A DNA stretch of 43,194 nt from Streptomyces sp. ISL-11 (GTDB lineage Bacteria; Actinomycetota; Actinomycetes; Streptomycetales; Streptomycetaceae). The stretch is taken from NCBI RefSeq assembly GCF_018614525.1, contig NZ_JAGGOL010000005.1, forward strand, positions 1 through 43,194, written 5' to 3'. This document shows positions 7,333 to 13,857 of the stretch, piece after piece. The notes below the pieces were generated by a model that saw only the letters and a list, made by a program, of their open reading frames with translations, was not told where the DNA came from and did not search any database. The first letter of the stretch is position 1. Every line of letters starts with the position of its first letter. A program made the position numbers and the translations under genes.

Positions 7333-8294
7333 AGGCTCTTCACCTCGGCGCCGAAGTAGGGCCCGAACATCGTGTTCGGCAGGAAGGTGTAGCCGAAGCT
7401 GTTCACCGACGCCTGGACGCCGGCGCCCGTGGCCTCGTCGAAGGAGGCGAACCACGGGCCGCCGCTGGAACCGCCCGTCATGTTGCAGGCGAGGCCGTGA
7501 TCCTTGGTGATCAGGAAGTCCTTCGTCGTCTTCCCGCTGCAGTAGATGAGCTTCTTGCCGTCGTACGGTGCGGCGGCGGGGAAGCCGAAGGCGTACATGG
7601 ACTGGTTGTAGGCGCCGTTGAACTGCAGGCCCTGGGCCCCGACGACCTCGGCGAGACGCTTGCCGTCGAGCGGGGCGACGACCGCCATGCCGACGTCGAA
7701 GTTCATGTCCTCGCTCGCGACCCACTGGGGCGTGGAGGCGGTCTTGGCCGCGGTCCACGTCCCGTAGGGCGTCTGGCCGTCCTGGTAGCCGGGGACGAAC
7801 GTCCAGTTGGTGTGCCAGGCTCCCTGGTACTTGACGCAGTGGCCGGCGGTGATCACCGTGCTGCGGTTCTGGCTGGTGATCGCGTCCCCGGAGCACGACG
7901 CGTTGCGGCCCTGGAAGGTGAAGAACACCCGGCCCGAGGTCTTGACGACGGCACCGCCTCCGGACCACGCCCCGCCGGCCTGCGGGAACGACCTGGTGCC
8001 GGCGGACGGGGCGGTGGGCGCGACGACGGATGGCGCACCGGCGTGCCGCGGTGCCGGAGTGGCGGGGGCGGTGACACGGACGTCGAGCGGCGTGGCCGCG
8101 CGCATCCTCTCGGGTGTCCAGAAATCGCGGATCTTCTGCTGGGCCGCGGTCGAGGCGGCGGCGGTGTGGACGGTGTCGGAGGCGTTGGTGGTGGCGACCG
8201 GCGCCGCGTCGGCGGTGGCGGTCTGGAGCCCTGCGACCAGCAGGGTCCCGGCGGCCAGGACGACGCCGGCGGCGGTACGGCGGGGACGTCTCAC
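7302..8294 (-). CDS. Secreted trypsin-like (S1-fold) serine peptidase
   Basis: A 330-aa exported protease. Residues 1-30 form a signal peptide (Arg-rich start, hydrophobic core, then TADAA), followed by a roughly 60-residue pro-region and the protease domain. The catalytic triad is readable: His152 in VITAGHC, Asp200 in MNFDVGM, and Ser277 in GGSSGGPW. Cys pairs flank the His and the oxyanion loop (ASCSGD with AGHC; YCSGK with LACNMTGG). The GTG at 8294 has AGAAGGAG upstream and opens directly into the signal peptide; the longer frame upstream is not protein-like. Divergent from the GH6 gene, so both exported enzymes may share regulation through the 319-bp spacer. Confidence 0.87.
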   Translation of the reverse strand: MRRPRRTAAGVVLAAGTLLVAGLQTATADAAPVATTNASDTVHTAAASTAAQQKIRDFWTPERMRAATPLDVRVTAPATPAPRHAGAPSVVAPTAPSAGTRSFPQAGGAWSGGGAVVKTSGRVFFTFQGRNASCSGDAITSQNRSTVITAGHCVKYQGAWHTNWTFVPGYQDGQTPYGTWTAAKTASTPQWVASEDMNFDVGMAVVAPLDGKRLAEVVGAQGLQFNGAYNQSMYAFGFPAAAPYDGKKLIYCSGKTTKDFLITKDHGLACNMTGGSSGGPWFASFDEATGAGVQASVNSFGYTFLPNTMFGPYFGAEVKSLYEQTAATRL

Positions 8295-8613
8295 GCGTAC
8301 TCCTTCTGCCCAGGCCGCGCGATCCCTCGCGCGGCGGTGTGGGGGCCGGACCGCGGACAGGTGCGGTCCGGGCAGACGAGCGGTGCGGATACGAGGTGTG
8401 TGAGGGAGAGTCCCACGGACACCGTGAATTGTCAGGGGCGCATCAAATACATGGCCGGATCGGCACTGTCGCCCAGTTCCGTGACGAACCGTCATGCTCA
8501 AGCCCGAGCAGGAGGAGGCGCCCCCGTTCGGCGCATCAGAACAGGTTCTGACGGTCCGACAGCTGCCAGCCTGAGAGGGAACAGTTCGAGCCAGACGGCA
8601 ATCTGGGGGACGC
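8295..8613. promoter_or_regulatory. Divergent promoter region with two dyads
   Basis: A 319-bp non-coding spacer between the divergent protease and GH6 genes. Two inverted repeats stand out on the GH6 side: TGACG-AAC-CGTCA at 8482-8494, and CAGAAC-AG-GTTCTG at 8537-8550, the latter 64 bp before the GTG. I saw no CebR-type palindrome, which would be expected for classical cellulose control in Streptomyces. The bound regulator is unknown. Confidence 0.45.
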
Positions 8614-9798
8614 GTGAGAAACAGACCCGGTATCCGGCACAGGACCGCCGCACGACTCCGCAGGACTCTCTACGGTGTCGGTGCCACCTTCGTGGTGTGC
8701 GCCGGCGCGGTATGCCTGCCCGGCATGGCCGGCCAGGCCCTCGCACACGACGACGACAACGACTATGACCCGACGGCACCCTTCTGGGTGGAACCGTCGA
8801 GCCCCGCCATCCACCAGGAACGGGTGTGGCGGGAACGGGGCAGGGACGAGGACGCGACAGCGCTGCAGCGCATCTCCGAGCGCTCCACAGCCGTATGGCT
8901 GACCGGCGACGACCCGAAGGCACAGGCCGAGCAGGTCACCCGGCGTGCCGAAGCCGAAGGCCGGATCCCCGTCCTCGTCGCCTACAACATCCCGCACCGC
9001 GACTGCGGGCAGTACTCCTCCGGTGGCGCCGCCGACGCGGCCCACTACCGCACCTGGACCGCGCGGGCGGCAACCGGCATCGGCGCCCGCCAGGCGTGGA
9101 TCGTCCTCGAACCCGACGCGCTCGCCCAATGGGCATCGGGGTGCGTCCCGGCGGAGCCCGCGAAGGAGCGTCTGGAGCTCCTGGCCGAGGCGGTCAAGAC
9201 CTTCAAGGCCCAGCCCGGCACCTCCGTCTACCTCGACGCCGGCAACCCCGGCTGGATCTCCGACCAGGGACACCTGGCCTCGGCGCTGCGGCAGGCGGGC
9301 ATCGCCGACGCCGACGGGTTCGCGCTCAACGTCTCCAACTTCCACACCAACCCCGTCACCCGGACGTACGGCGACCGCCTCTCCGCGCTGCTCGACGGCA
9401 CCCACTACGTCATCGACACCAGCCGCAACGGGAACGGCCCGCTCCTCGCCGCCGCTCATGGTGAGGATCCCGGGCCCGCCCCCGGCACGAGCGACGCCGC
9501 CGCCTCCAACGACCCCGGCGACGCACCGGCGGACGACGGCAAGGGGCCGGAACCGGCGAAGGCGGAACCCTGGTGCAACCCGCCCGGCCGCGCCCTGGGT
9601 ACGCCGCCCACCACGGACACCGGCGACCCGCTCGTCGACGCCTACCTGTGGATCAAGCGGCCCGGCGAGTCCGACGGCGCGTGCCGGGGAGCCCCGGCCG
9701 CGGGCCGCTGGTGGGCCGAGTACGCCCTGCGGCTCGCCAACACCGTGCCGACGGCACCCCGGGTGGTACCGCCGCCCGCACCGGCCGGGGAGAGGTAG
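8614..9798 (+). CDS. Secreted glycoside hydrolase family 6 protein (cellulase-type)
   Basis: A 394-aa exported GH6 enzyme, an inverting beta-1,4-glucanase family. The signal peptide covers about 1-44 (cationic start, then TFVVCAGAVCLPGMAGQALA). GH6 landmarks in order are YNIPHRDC (Asp130), VLEPDAL (Asp168, the usual acid), YLDAGNPGW, LNVSNFH, VIDTSRNG (Asp268), WCNPPGRALG and LWIKRPGESDG. There is no cellulose-binding module. Unusually, about 40 Ala/Pro/Asp-rich residues (about 278-318) are inserted between the DTSRNGNG and WCNPPGRALG segments, which are nearly adjacent in typical members. The GTG at 8614 has GGGGGA upstream. Endo versus exo mode cannot be decided from sequence. Confidence 0.9.
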   Translation: MRNRPGIRHRTAARLRRTLYGVGATFVVCAGAVCLPGMAGQALAHDDDNDYDPTAPFWVEPSSPAIHQERVWRERGRDEDATALQRISERSTAVWLTGDDPKAQAEQVTRRAEAEGRIPVLVAYNIPHRDCGQYSSGGAADAAHYRTWTARAATGIGARQAWIVLEPDALAQWASGCVPAEPAKERLELLAEAVKTFKAQPGTSVYLDAGNPGWISDQGHLASALRQAGIADADGFALNVSNFHTNPVTRTYGDRLSALLDGTHYVIDTSRNGNGPLLAAAHGEDPGPAPGTSDAAASNDPGDAPADDGKGPEPAKAEPWCNPPGRALGTPPTTDTGDPLVDAYLWIKRPGESDGACRGAPAAGRWWAEYALRLANTVPTAPRVVPPPAPAGER

Positions 9799-9811
9799 GC
9801 GGTACGAAGCC

Positions 9812-9851
9812 GGGCGCGCCCCTACACCCGGTTCCGGCCCGGGGCGCGCCC
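9812..9851 (+). terminator. Hairpin terminator after GH6 gene
   Basis: Perfect 11-bp stem GGGCGCGCCCC (9812-9822) pairing with 9841-9851, with an 18-nt loop, 14 bp after the GH6 stop codon. Confidence 0.6.
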
Positions 9852-9982
9852 TCCCCGTCGAAATCACGCGATCAAGTCAAAACAGCCGACGCCATCGGCG
9901 TTTCGGATACCCGTCCACGCCCCGTCCTGTTGTATCTCTCGCCGTATATGGCAACCGTCGAGAGAAAGATGAAAACCTACGG

Positions 9983-10870
9983 ATGTTCACCAATCGCACA
10001 GCATCCCGGTTCGCGGCGGCTGCCGCCCTGGCCGTCGCCCTCAGCGTCGCCTCGATCCCCGGCGCGACCGCCGACGGCGCGGCCGGGCCGTACCCGGCGT
10101 CCGCCGGCAAGCGTGTCGCGGCGGAGCGGCCCGGAGACGGTGAGGGGGGATGGCAAGGGGACGGTCTGTCCCTCAATCCCGCGGACAACAAGAAAGTCGA
10201 CGAGTTCGCCGCGCGCGCCAAGGAGGCCGAGGAGTCGATCAGCCCGCAGCTGAAGGCGGTGGCCCTCATCAGCCATGCCACGCTGGTCGGTTTCGATCAC
10301 CGGCTGAAGTCCGCCGACTCGCTCAAGCGCAAAGTGGCCACGTCCATGAAGGAGGAGCCCGGCCAGACCGTGGACGCGGCCCTCGCCAGGATCAATGACT
10401 CCGTCCGCTACACCCTGCAGTGGACGGACGGCAGATACACCACGGGGGTCGCCACCGCGTCGGCCACTCTGTCGGGCTGGGGCAACGACAACGTCAAGTG
10501 GTCGAACACCTGGGGCCGGAAGAACGGCTACAAGGGCATCAACTCGGGCTGGCGCGGCTTCGGTTCCGGTCACCCCTTCGAGGTCCAGTTCCACACGCCG
10601 TCGAGCAAGTGGGCCCAGGAGGCGACGCACAAGCTGTACGAGGAGCAGCGCCTGCCCGGCACGCCCAAGGACCGCGTCCAGGAGCTGCAGCGTCAGCAGG
10701 ACGCGATCTTCGCGTCGGTGCCGGTCCCCGAGGGTGCGGAGGGGCTGGCCGCTCCCGCGCCGCCCAAGCCGGCCGAGGCCGAGGGCGCGCCGGCCGCCGC
10801 CCATGCCCCTCCGGCCACCGTCGTCCCGGCTCCCCAGACCGGCGCGGTCCGGGCTCCTTCCGCCGCTTAG
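9983..10870 (+). CDS. Secreted RelA/SpoT-domain nucleotide pyrophosphokinase
   Basis: A 295-aa exported protein with a synthetase-type RelA/SpoT domain. Residues 1-30 form a signal peptide ending ATA. The domain keeps the key features: Arg107-x-Lys109-x3-Ser113-x3-Lys117 (the RxKxxxSxxxK ATP loop), an YKGIN motif at 183-187, and Glu200-x-Gln202 in FEVQFHT, the pyrophosphate-acceptor region. No hydrolase domain, TGS or ACT domains are present. The tail from about residue 255 is Ala/Pro-rich. The closest known type is the extracellular ATP nucleotide 3'-pyrophosphokinase of Streptomyces morookaensis, which transfers pyrophosphate from ATP to the 3' position of purine nucleotides. The ATG at 9983 lacks a good Shine-Dalgarno but starts exactly at the signal peptide. 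The same frame continues upstream antisense-like through GH6; that part is not real. Confidence 0.85.
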   Translation: MFTNRTASRFAAAAALAVALSVASIPGATADGAAGPYPASAGKRVAAERPGDGEGGWQGDGLSLNPADNKKVDEFAARAKEAEESISPQLKAVALISHATLVGFDHRLKSADSLKRKVATSMKEEPGQTVDAALARINDSVRYTLQWTDGRYTTGVATASATLSGWGNDNVKWSNTWGRKNGYKGINSGWRGFGSGHPFEVQFHTPSSKWAQEATHKLYEEQRLPGTPKDRVQELQRQQDAIFASVPVPEGAEGLAAPAPPKPAEAEGAPAAAHAPPATVVPAPQTGAVRAPSAA

Positions 10871-10908
10871 CGGCGACCTCGGCCACCGGGACCGTTCGAT
10901 TTTCCGGC

Positions 10909-10926
10909 AGGGCCGGAATCGGCCCT
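10909..10926 (+). terminator. Short hairpin terminator
   Basis: AGGGCCG (10909-10915), loop GAAT, CGGCCCT (10920-10926), followed by TTACC. It lies 38 bp after the RelA/SpoT-domain gene. Confidence 0.55.
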
Positions 10927-11044
10927 TACCCGTTTCACCGGGTGCCCTCGCCTCCTCCACCGTGGAATCCGACCAGGGCGCACCGCCCACCACGAACCGG
11001 CGCCGTGTCCACGGCCCTGCCGCCCCGAACCGCAGGAGACATCG

Positions 11045-11377
11045 ATGATCTTCATCGTCGCCAAGATGACCGTACGTCCCGAGCGCGCCAAGGACTGGCT
11101 CCAGCTCGTCGACGGCTTCACCCGGGCCACGCGCAGCGAGCCCGGCAACCTCTTCTTCGAGTGGTCCACGAGCGTCGACAACCCGAACCAGTTCGTGCTG
11201 GTCGAGGGCTTCGCCTCGCGCGAGGCGGGCGACGCCCACGTCAATTCCGCGCATTTCAAGGCCGCCATGGACACGATGGCCGACGCCATCGCGACCACGC
11301 CCCAGATCGTCAGCACCGAGGCGCCGGGCAGCGGCTGGTCGGCCATGACGGAGCTCACCCCTCGCCACCTCTCGTAG
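11045..11377 (+). CDS. ABM-domain (YgiN-like) monooxygenase
   Basis: A 110-aa dimeric alpha+beta barrel protein of the antibiotic-biosynthesis-monooxygenase superfamily: strand IFIVAKMTVRPERA, helix WLQLVDGFTRATRSEPGN, strand FFEWSTSVDNPNQFVLVEGFAS, and helix HVNSAHFKAAMDTMA containing the His-x-x-Ser-x-His-Phe signature. Members oxidise quinols or aromatic intermediates without cofactor, or degrade haem; the role here is unknown. Good Shine-Dalgarno (CAGGAGA). It lies 174 bp after the RelA/SpoT gene beyond a hairpin, so probably its own unit. Its TAG stop is the first three bases of the second TIR repeat. Confidence 0.8.
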   Translation: MIFIVAKMTVRPERAKDWLQLVDGFTRATRSEPGNLFFEWSTSVDNPNQFVLVEGFASREAGDAHVNSAHFKAAMDTMADAIATTPQIVSTEAPGSGWSAMTELTPRHLS

Positions 11378-11620
11378 GCCGTGTCCGGCGGGCCTTCGGC
11401 TGCGGGCCGTCTTCGCCGCCTGCGGCGGCGGGTGCCCTGCGGGCGCGTCCTCAATCTCCCCCAGCTACCGCTGGGGGTGCCCCAACGGGCTTGATTGTGG
11501 CTGAGCTCAGCCACAATCAAGCCCGTCTGGGGGCACCTCCCAGCGGTAGCTGGGGGAGATTGAGGGCACCGCCGCGCAGCGGTGGGGTGGCGGAGAATCG
11601 CCGAGGGCCCGCCGCGGGGA
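11375..11620. repeat. TIR-family repeat, copy 2, with a 117-bp palindrome
   Basis: It starts with TAGGCCGTGTCCGGCGG (11375-11391), identical to the left end of the copy at 3009. The following 70 bases match the reverse complement of the right half of copy 1, and the right part (near 11550-11595) matches the reverse complement of its left half, so this copy is inverted and expanded. Its centre is a near-perfect palindrome with arms 11449-11505 and 11506-11565, pivoting in GCTGAG/CTCAGC. The right terminal repeat is not recognisable and the right boundary is approximate. A 357-bp non-coding gap (11378-11734) holds this element and the upstream region of the next gene. Confidence 0.72.
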
Positions 11621-11734
11621 CCTCGCGAGGCATTGACAATCATGCTCGGCGCCGGAAATGTGAAGCCTCCGTAAAGGGGTGGGGATCACCGTGAGTAGAG
11701 GATCTCCACCACCTCTCGATTTCGCGGAGGAACC

Positions 11735-12238
11735 GTGAACAGACGCTCGTGGTTCGCTGCCCTTGCCCTGACCCTCGCGTCCTTGGCCGGAGCCACGGTG
11801 GCACCCGCCGCCCAGGCCGCGGGAACCGGGGCCGAAGTGACATCCGCGCACGCATCGGACGCGCGTCCCTCCAGGACGCATCCGGAATTGAACGGCCAGC
11901 GCCTCAAGGGCGTGAACAGCCCGGCCATCTATCTCGTCCTGGACGGCAGGCGCCGCTGGATCCCCAACCCGGCCACGTACAACAACCTGTTCCGCGACTG
12001 GAACGGCATCCAGACGGTCATCGACATCGGCAGCATCGACGACGGCGGCCAGCTGTCCGACGGCGCCTTCCTCGGCAAGGCCGCCAACGACCCCGCGGTC
12101 TATCTCATCAGCAACGGCGTCAAGCGCTGGATCACCAGCCCCGCCGCGATGGACAAGTACCACTTCGCCTGGAACAAGATCGCCAGCGTGAACCCCCTGG
12201 CGCTGTCCTCCATCCCGACCGGCGCGTCCATCTCCTGA
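11735..12238 (+). CDS. Secreted protein with two roughly 48-residue repeats
   Basis: A 167-aa exported protein. The signal peptide is 1-29 (LALTLASLAGATVAPAAQAA). The mature part is two tandem repeats, about 60-108 and 117-165, each with the pattern 'x(S/D)PA(I/V)YL(V/I)xxGxxRWIxxPAxxxxxxxxW' followed by an Ile/Ser-rich stretch ending before Gly-Ala. Similar repeat units occur at the ends of some actinomycete cell-wall hydrolases, which suggests a wall- or carbohydrate-binding role, but I cannot name the family. The GTG at 11735 has GCGGAGGA upstream. It is followed by a hairpin and then an L,D-transpeptidase gene. Confidence 0.65.
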   Translation: MNRRSWFAALALTLASLAGATVAPAAQAAGTGAEVTSAHASDARPSRTHPELNGQRLKGVNSPAIYLVLDGRRRWIPNPATYNNLFRDWNGIQTVIDIGSIDDGGQLSDGAFLGKAANDPAVYLISNGVKRWITSPAAMDKYHFAWNKIASVNPLALSSIPTGASIS

Positions 12239-12267
12239 CCCCGGCCTGCCCCCGGCCCTCGGGTGGC

Positions 12268-12306
12268 GCGAAGGGTCCGTCCGGCACCACGGGCGGGCCC
12301 TTTCGC
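12268..12306 (+). terminator. Imperfect hairpin after repeat-protein gene
   Basis: Left arm 12268-12283 (GCGAAGGGTCCGTCCG) pairs imperfectly with 12291-12306 (GGGCGGGCCCTTTCGC) across a short loop; the outer GCGAA/TTTCGC pairs are solid. It is 30 bp after the stop codon. Confidence 0.45.
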
Positions 12307-12353
12307 ACGGCTGCCCCTGCAACCCTCCAGCCGCCCGCACAGTCATAGTTCAT

Positions 12354-13061
12354 ATGAGAAGACCGAAGCAGGGAACGGCCACGACAACGGCACGCCGCCT
12401 GGGCGTGCTCCTCGGCGCGGTGGGGCTCGCGGCCCCGCTCACGGTCGCGATCGGCGGCACCGCCCACGCCACGCCCGCGTGTACGACCCGGACCGGGCCG
12501 CACCAGGAGGACGTGGAGAAGTTCCTGGGCAGGCCGGCCGACGGCCGGCAGTCACCGGCGGACTGCCGGGCGATCCAGGGCTTCCAGACCCAGCACGGCA
12601 TCACCCCGAACATCGGCTACGCGGGCCCGGTGACCTGGGGTGTGATGCAGCAGGAGATCACCAAGCGCGACCCCAACGCGGCGGGGAAGTGCCCGGTGAA
12701 CAAGGGGCGCATAGCCTGTGTCGACCTGACGCGGCAGATCAGCTGGATCCAGGACGGCAAGTCCCTGAAGTTCGGACCGGTGCCGGTACGGACCGGGCGG
12801 GACGGCTATGAGACGCGGACGGGCGCGAAGAAGGTCTACTGGCGTTCGATCGACCACTGGTCGACCCTCTACAAGGTCCGGATGCCCTACGCCCAGTTCT
12901 TCGACGGCGGGCAGGCGTTCCACGCCATCGAGGGCAGCGTCTGGTCACCGCCCGGCTCGCACGGCTGCGTCAACATGCGGACCGGCGACGCCAAGAAGTA
13001 CTGGTCCATGCTCGGCAACGGTGACGACGTCTTCGTCTACGGGCGCAAGCCCGGCACCTGA
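12354..13061 (+). CDS. Secreted L,D-transpeptidase (YkuD fold)
   Basis: A 235-aa exported peptidoglycan cross-linking enzyme. The signal peptide is about 1-40, ending in HA(T). Residues about 50-105 resemble a peptidoglycan-binding helical repeat (CRAIQGFQTQHGITPNIGYAGPVTW). The YkuD catalytic domain follows, with His190 in AFHAIEG and the Ser-His203-Gly-Cys205-Val-Asn signature carrying the acyl-enzyme cysteine. Enzymes of this type form 3-3 cross-links between meso-diaminopimelate (or LL-DAP) residues. No clear Shine-Dalgarno is seen before the ATG at 12354, but the signal peptide begins there. It follows a secreted repeat protein on the same strand. Confidence 0.88.
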   Translation: MRRPKQGTATTTARRLGVLLGAVGLAAPLTVAIGGTAHATPACTTRTGPHQEDVEKFLGRPADGRQSPADCRAIQGFQTQHGITPNIGYAGPVTWGVMQQEITKRDPNAAGKCPVNKGRIACVDLTRQISWIQDGKSLKFGPVPVRTGRDGYETRTGAKKVYWRSIDHWSTLYKVRMPYAQFFDGGQAFHAIEGSVWSPPGSHGCVNMRTGDAKKYWSMLGNGDDVFVYGRKPGT

Positions 13062-13150
13062 CCCGGAGCCGGCCGCGCGGCCGACCCGGCCGACGACCGG
13101 GCGGGCCGCCGTCACAACGACCGGACGCATCGCGCGAGTTCCTCGGCTTC

Positions 13151-13172
13151 CGCCGCCCGTTACCGGGCGGCG
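13151..13172 (+). terminator. Hairpin terminator after L,D-transpeptidase
   Basis: CGCCGCCCG (13151-13159), loop TTAC, CGGGCGGCG (13164-13172): a perfect 9-bp stem with a tetraloop, 90 bp after the stop codon and before the redox cassette. Confidence 0.65.
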
Positions 13173-13213
13173 GCGCCCATGAGAAGAGCGGAGGAATTCC
13201 CTCCATCAAAAGG

Positions 13214-13264
13214 GAATCGATTCTGCGAACACTCTTACGAGTGAAGGGAGTTCATTCCCCCTTC
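13214..13264 (+). promoter_or_regulatory. Cluster of dyads upstream of redox cassette
   Basis: Three symmetric elements lie in an AT-richer stretch, 60-110 bp before the first cassette gene: GAATCGATTC (13214-13223), CACTC-TTAC-GAGTG (13230-13243), and a GAAGGGA...CCCTTC stem (13243-13264). The tight packing suggests an operator with promoter. The regulator is unknown and no regulator gene is adjacent. Confidence 0.45.
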
Positions 13265-13323
13265 TCCCGTCGCCGAACGGTCCGGTAGAAAGGCGCCAGG
13301 TCCCCACAGATGGGTGGTCACGC

Positions 13324-13857
13324 ATGGCGCCGGAACGCACCGCTTCCCCGCAGGATTCCGTGCGGGATCCCGTCGGAATTCCCACGCCCGAGGAAGAGTT
13401 CGTCGACCTCTCCGTACGGCTGACCGGATTCGACGCCTTCGAGCTGCACGCCACCGGACTGGCCGGCCAGTACCGCACCACGGCGCTGGAGCAGGTCGGC
13501 CGGCAGGCGTTCGACCGCTTCCTCGCCGACCTGCAAACGGCCGGGGGCGACCCGGACCTGATCGTCGACGAGATCTCGCGCGACATCGCCCGGGCGATCA
13601 CTCACCTGTGGTACCTCGGCGTCTGGCCCCAGCTCGCCAGGACGGTGCATTCCGCCCTCGGCAGGGAATCGGCCAACACCGCCTTCACCGTCTCGCCCGA
13701 GGCCCATACCGAGAGCCTGGTGTGGCGGACCTTCCACGGCCATCCGCCGGGCGCCAAACCGCCGGGCTTCGGTACGTGGGCCGACCCACCGCCCGGCGCC
13801 CCACCGGCCGGCCGGACCGTGCCGACGTCCCCCAGCGTGCGAGGGGAGCCCGCGTGA
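13324..13857 (+). CDS. FAD-dehydrogenase small-subunit-like protein
   Basis: A 177-aa protein resembling the small (gamma) subunits of membrane-bound FAD sugar/alcohol dehydrogenases. The conserved pattern is EEEFVDLSVRLTGFD at the start and a WYLGVWPQ segment near residue 100, the characteristic 'WYxG' of that family. Those subunits normally carry a Tat signal and hitch-hike the catalytic subunit across the membrane; none is present here, so the complex is probably cytoplasmic. The C-terminal 35 residues are Pro/Gly-rich. Its stop overlaps the next start (GTGA), so translation is coupled to the GMC oxidoreductase. The ATG at 13324 has only a weak GGGTGG upstream. Confidence 0.65.
   Translation: MAPERTASPQDSVRDPVGIPTPEEEFVDLSVRLTGFDAFELHATGLAGQYRTTALEQVGRQAFDRFLADLQTAGGDPDLIVDEISRDIARAITHLWYLGVWPQLARTVHSALGRESANTAFTVSPEAHTESLVWRTFHGHPPGAKPPGFGTWADPPPGAPPAGRTVPTSPSVRGEPA

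Noticed and set aside
8945..10870. A 641-codon frame fusing the GH6 region to the RelA/SpoT protein
   Set aside because: The first half is an out-of-frame shadow of GH6. The true gene starts at 9983, where a signal peptide begins.
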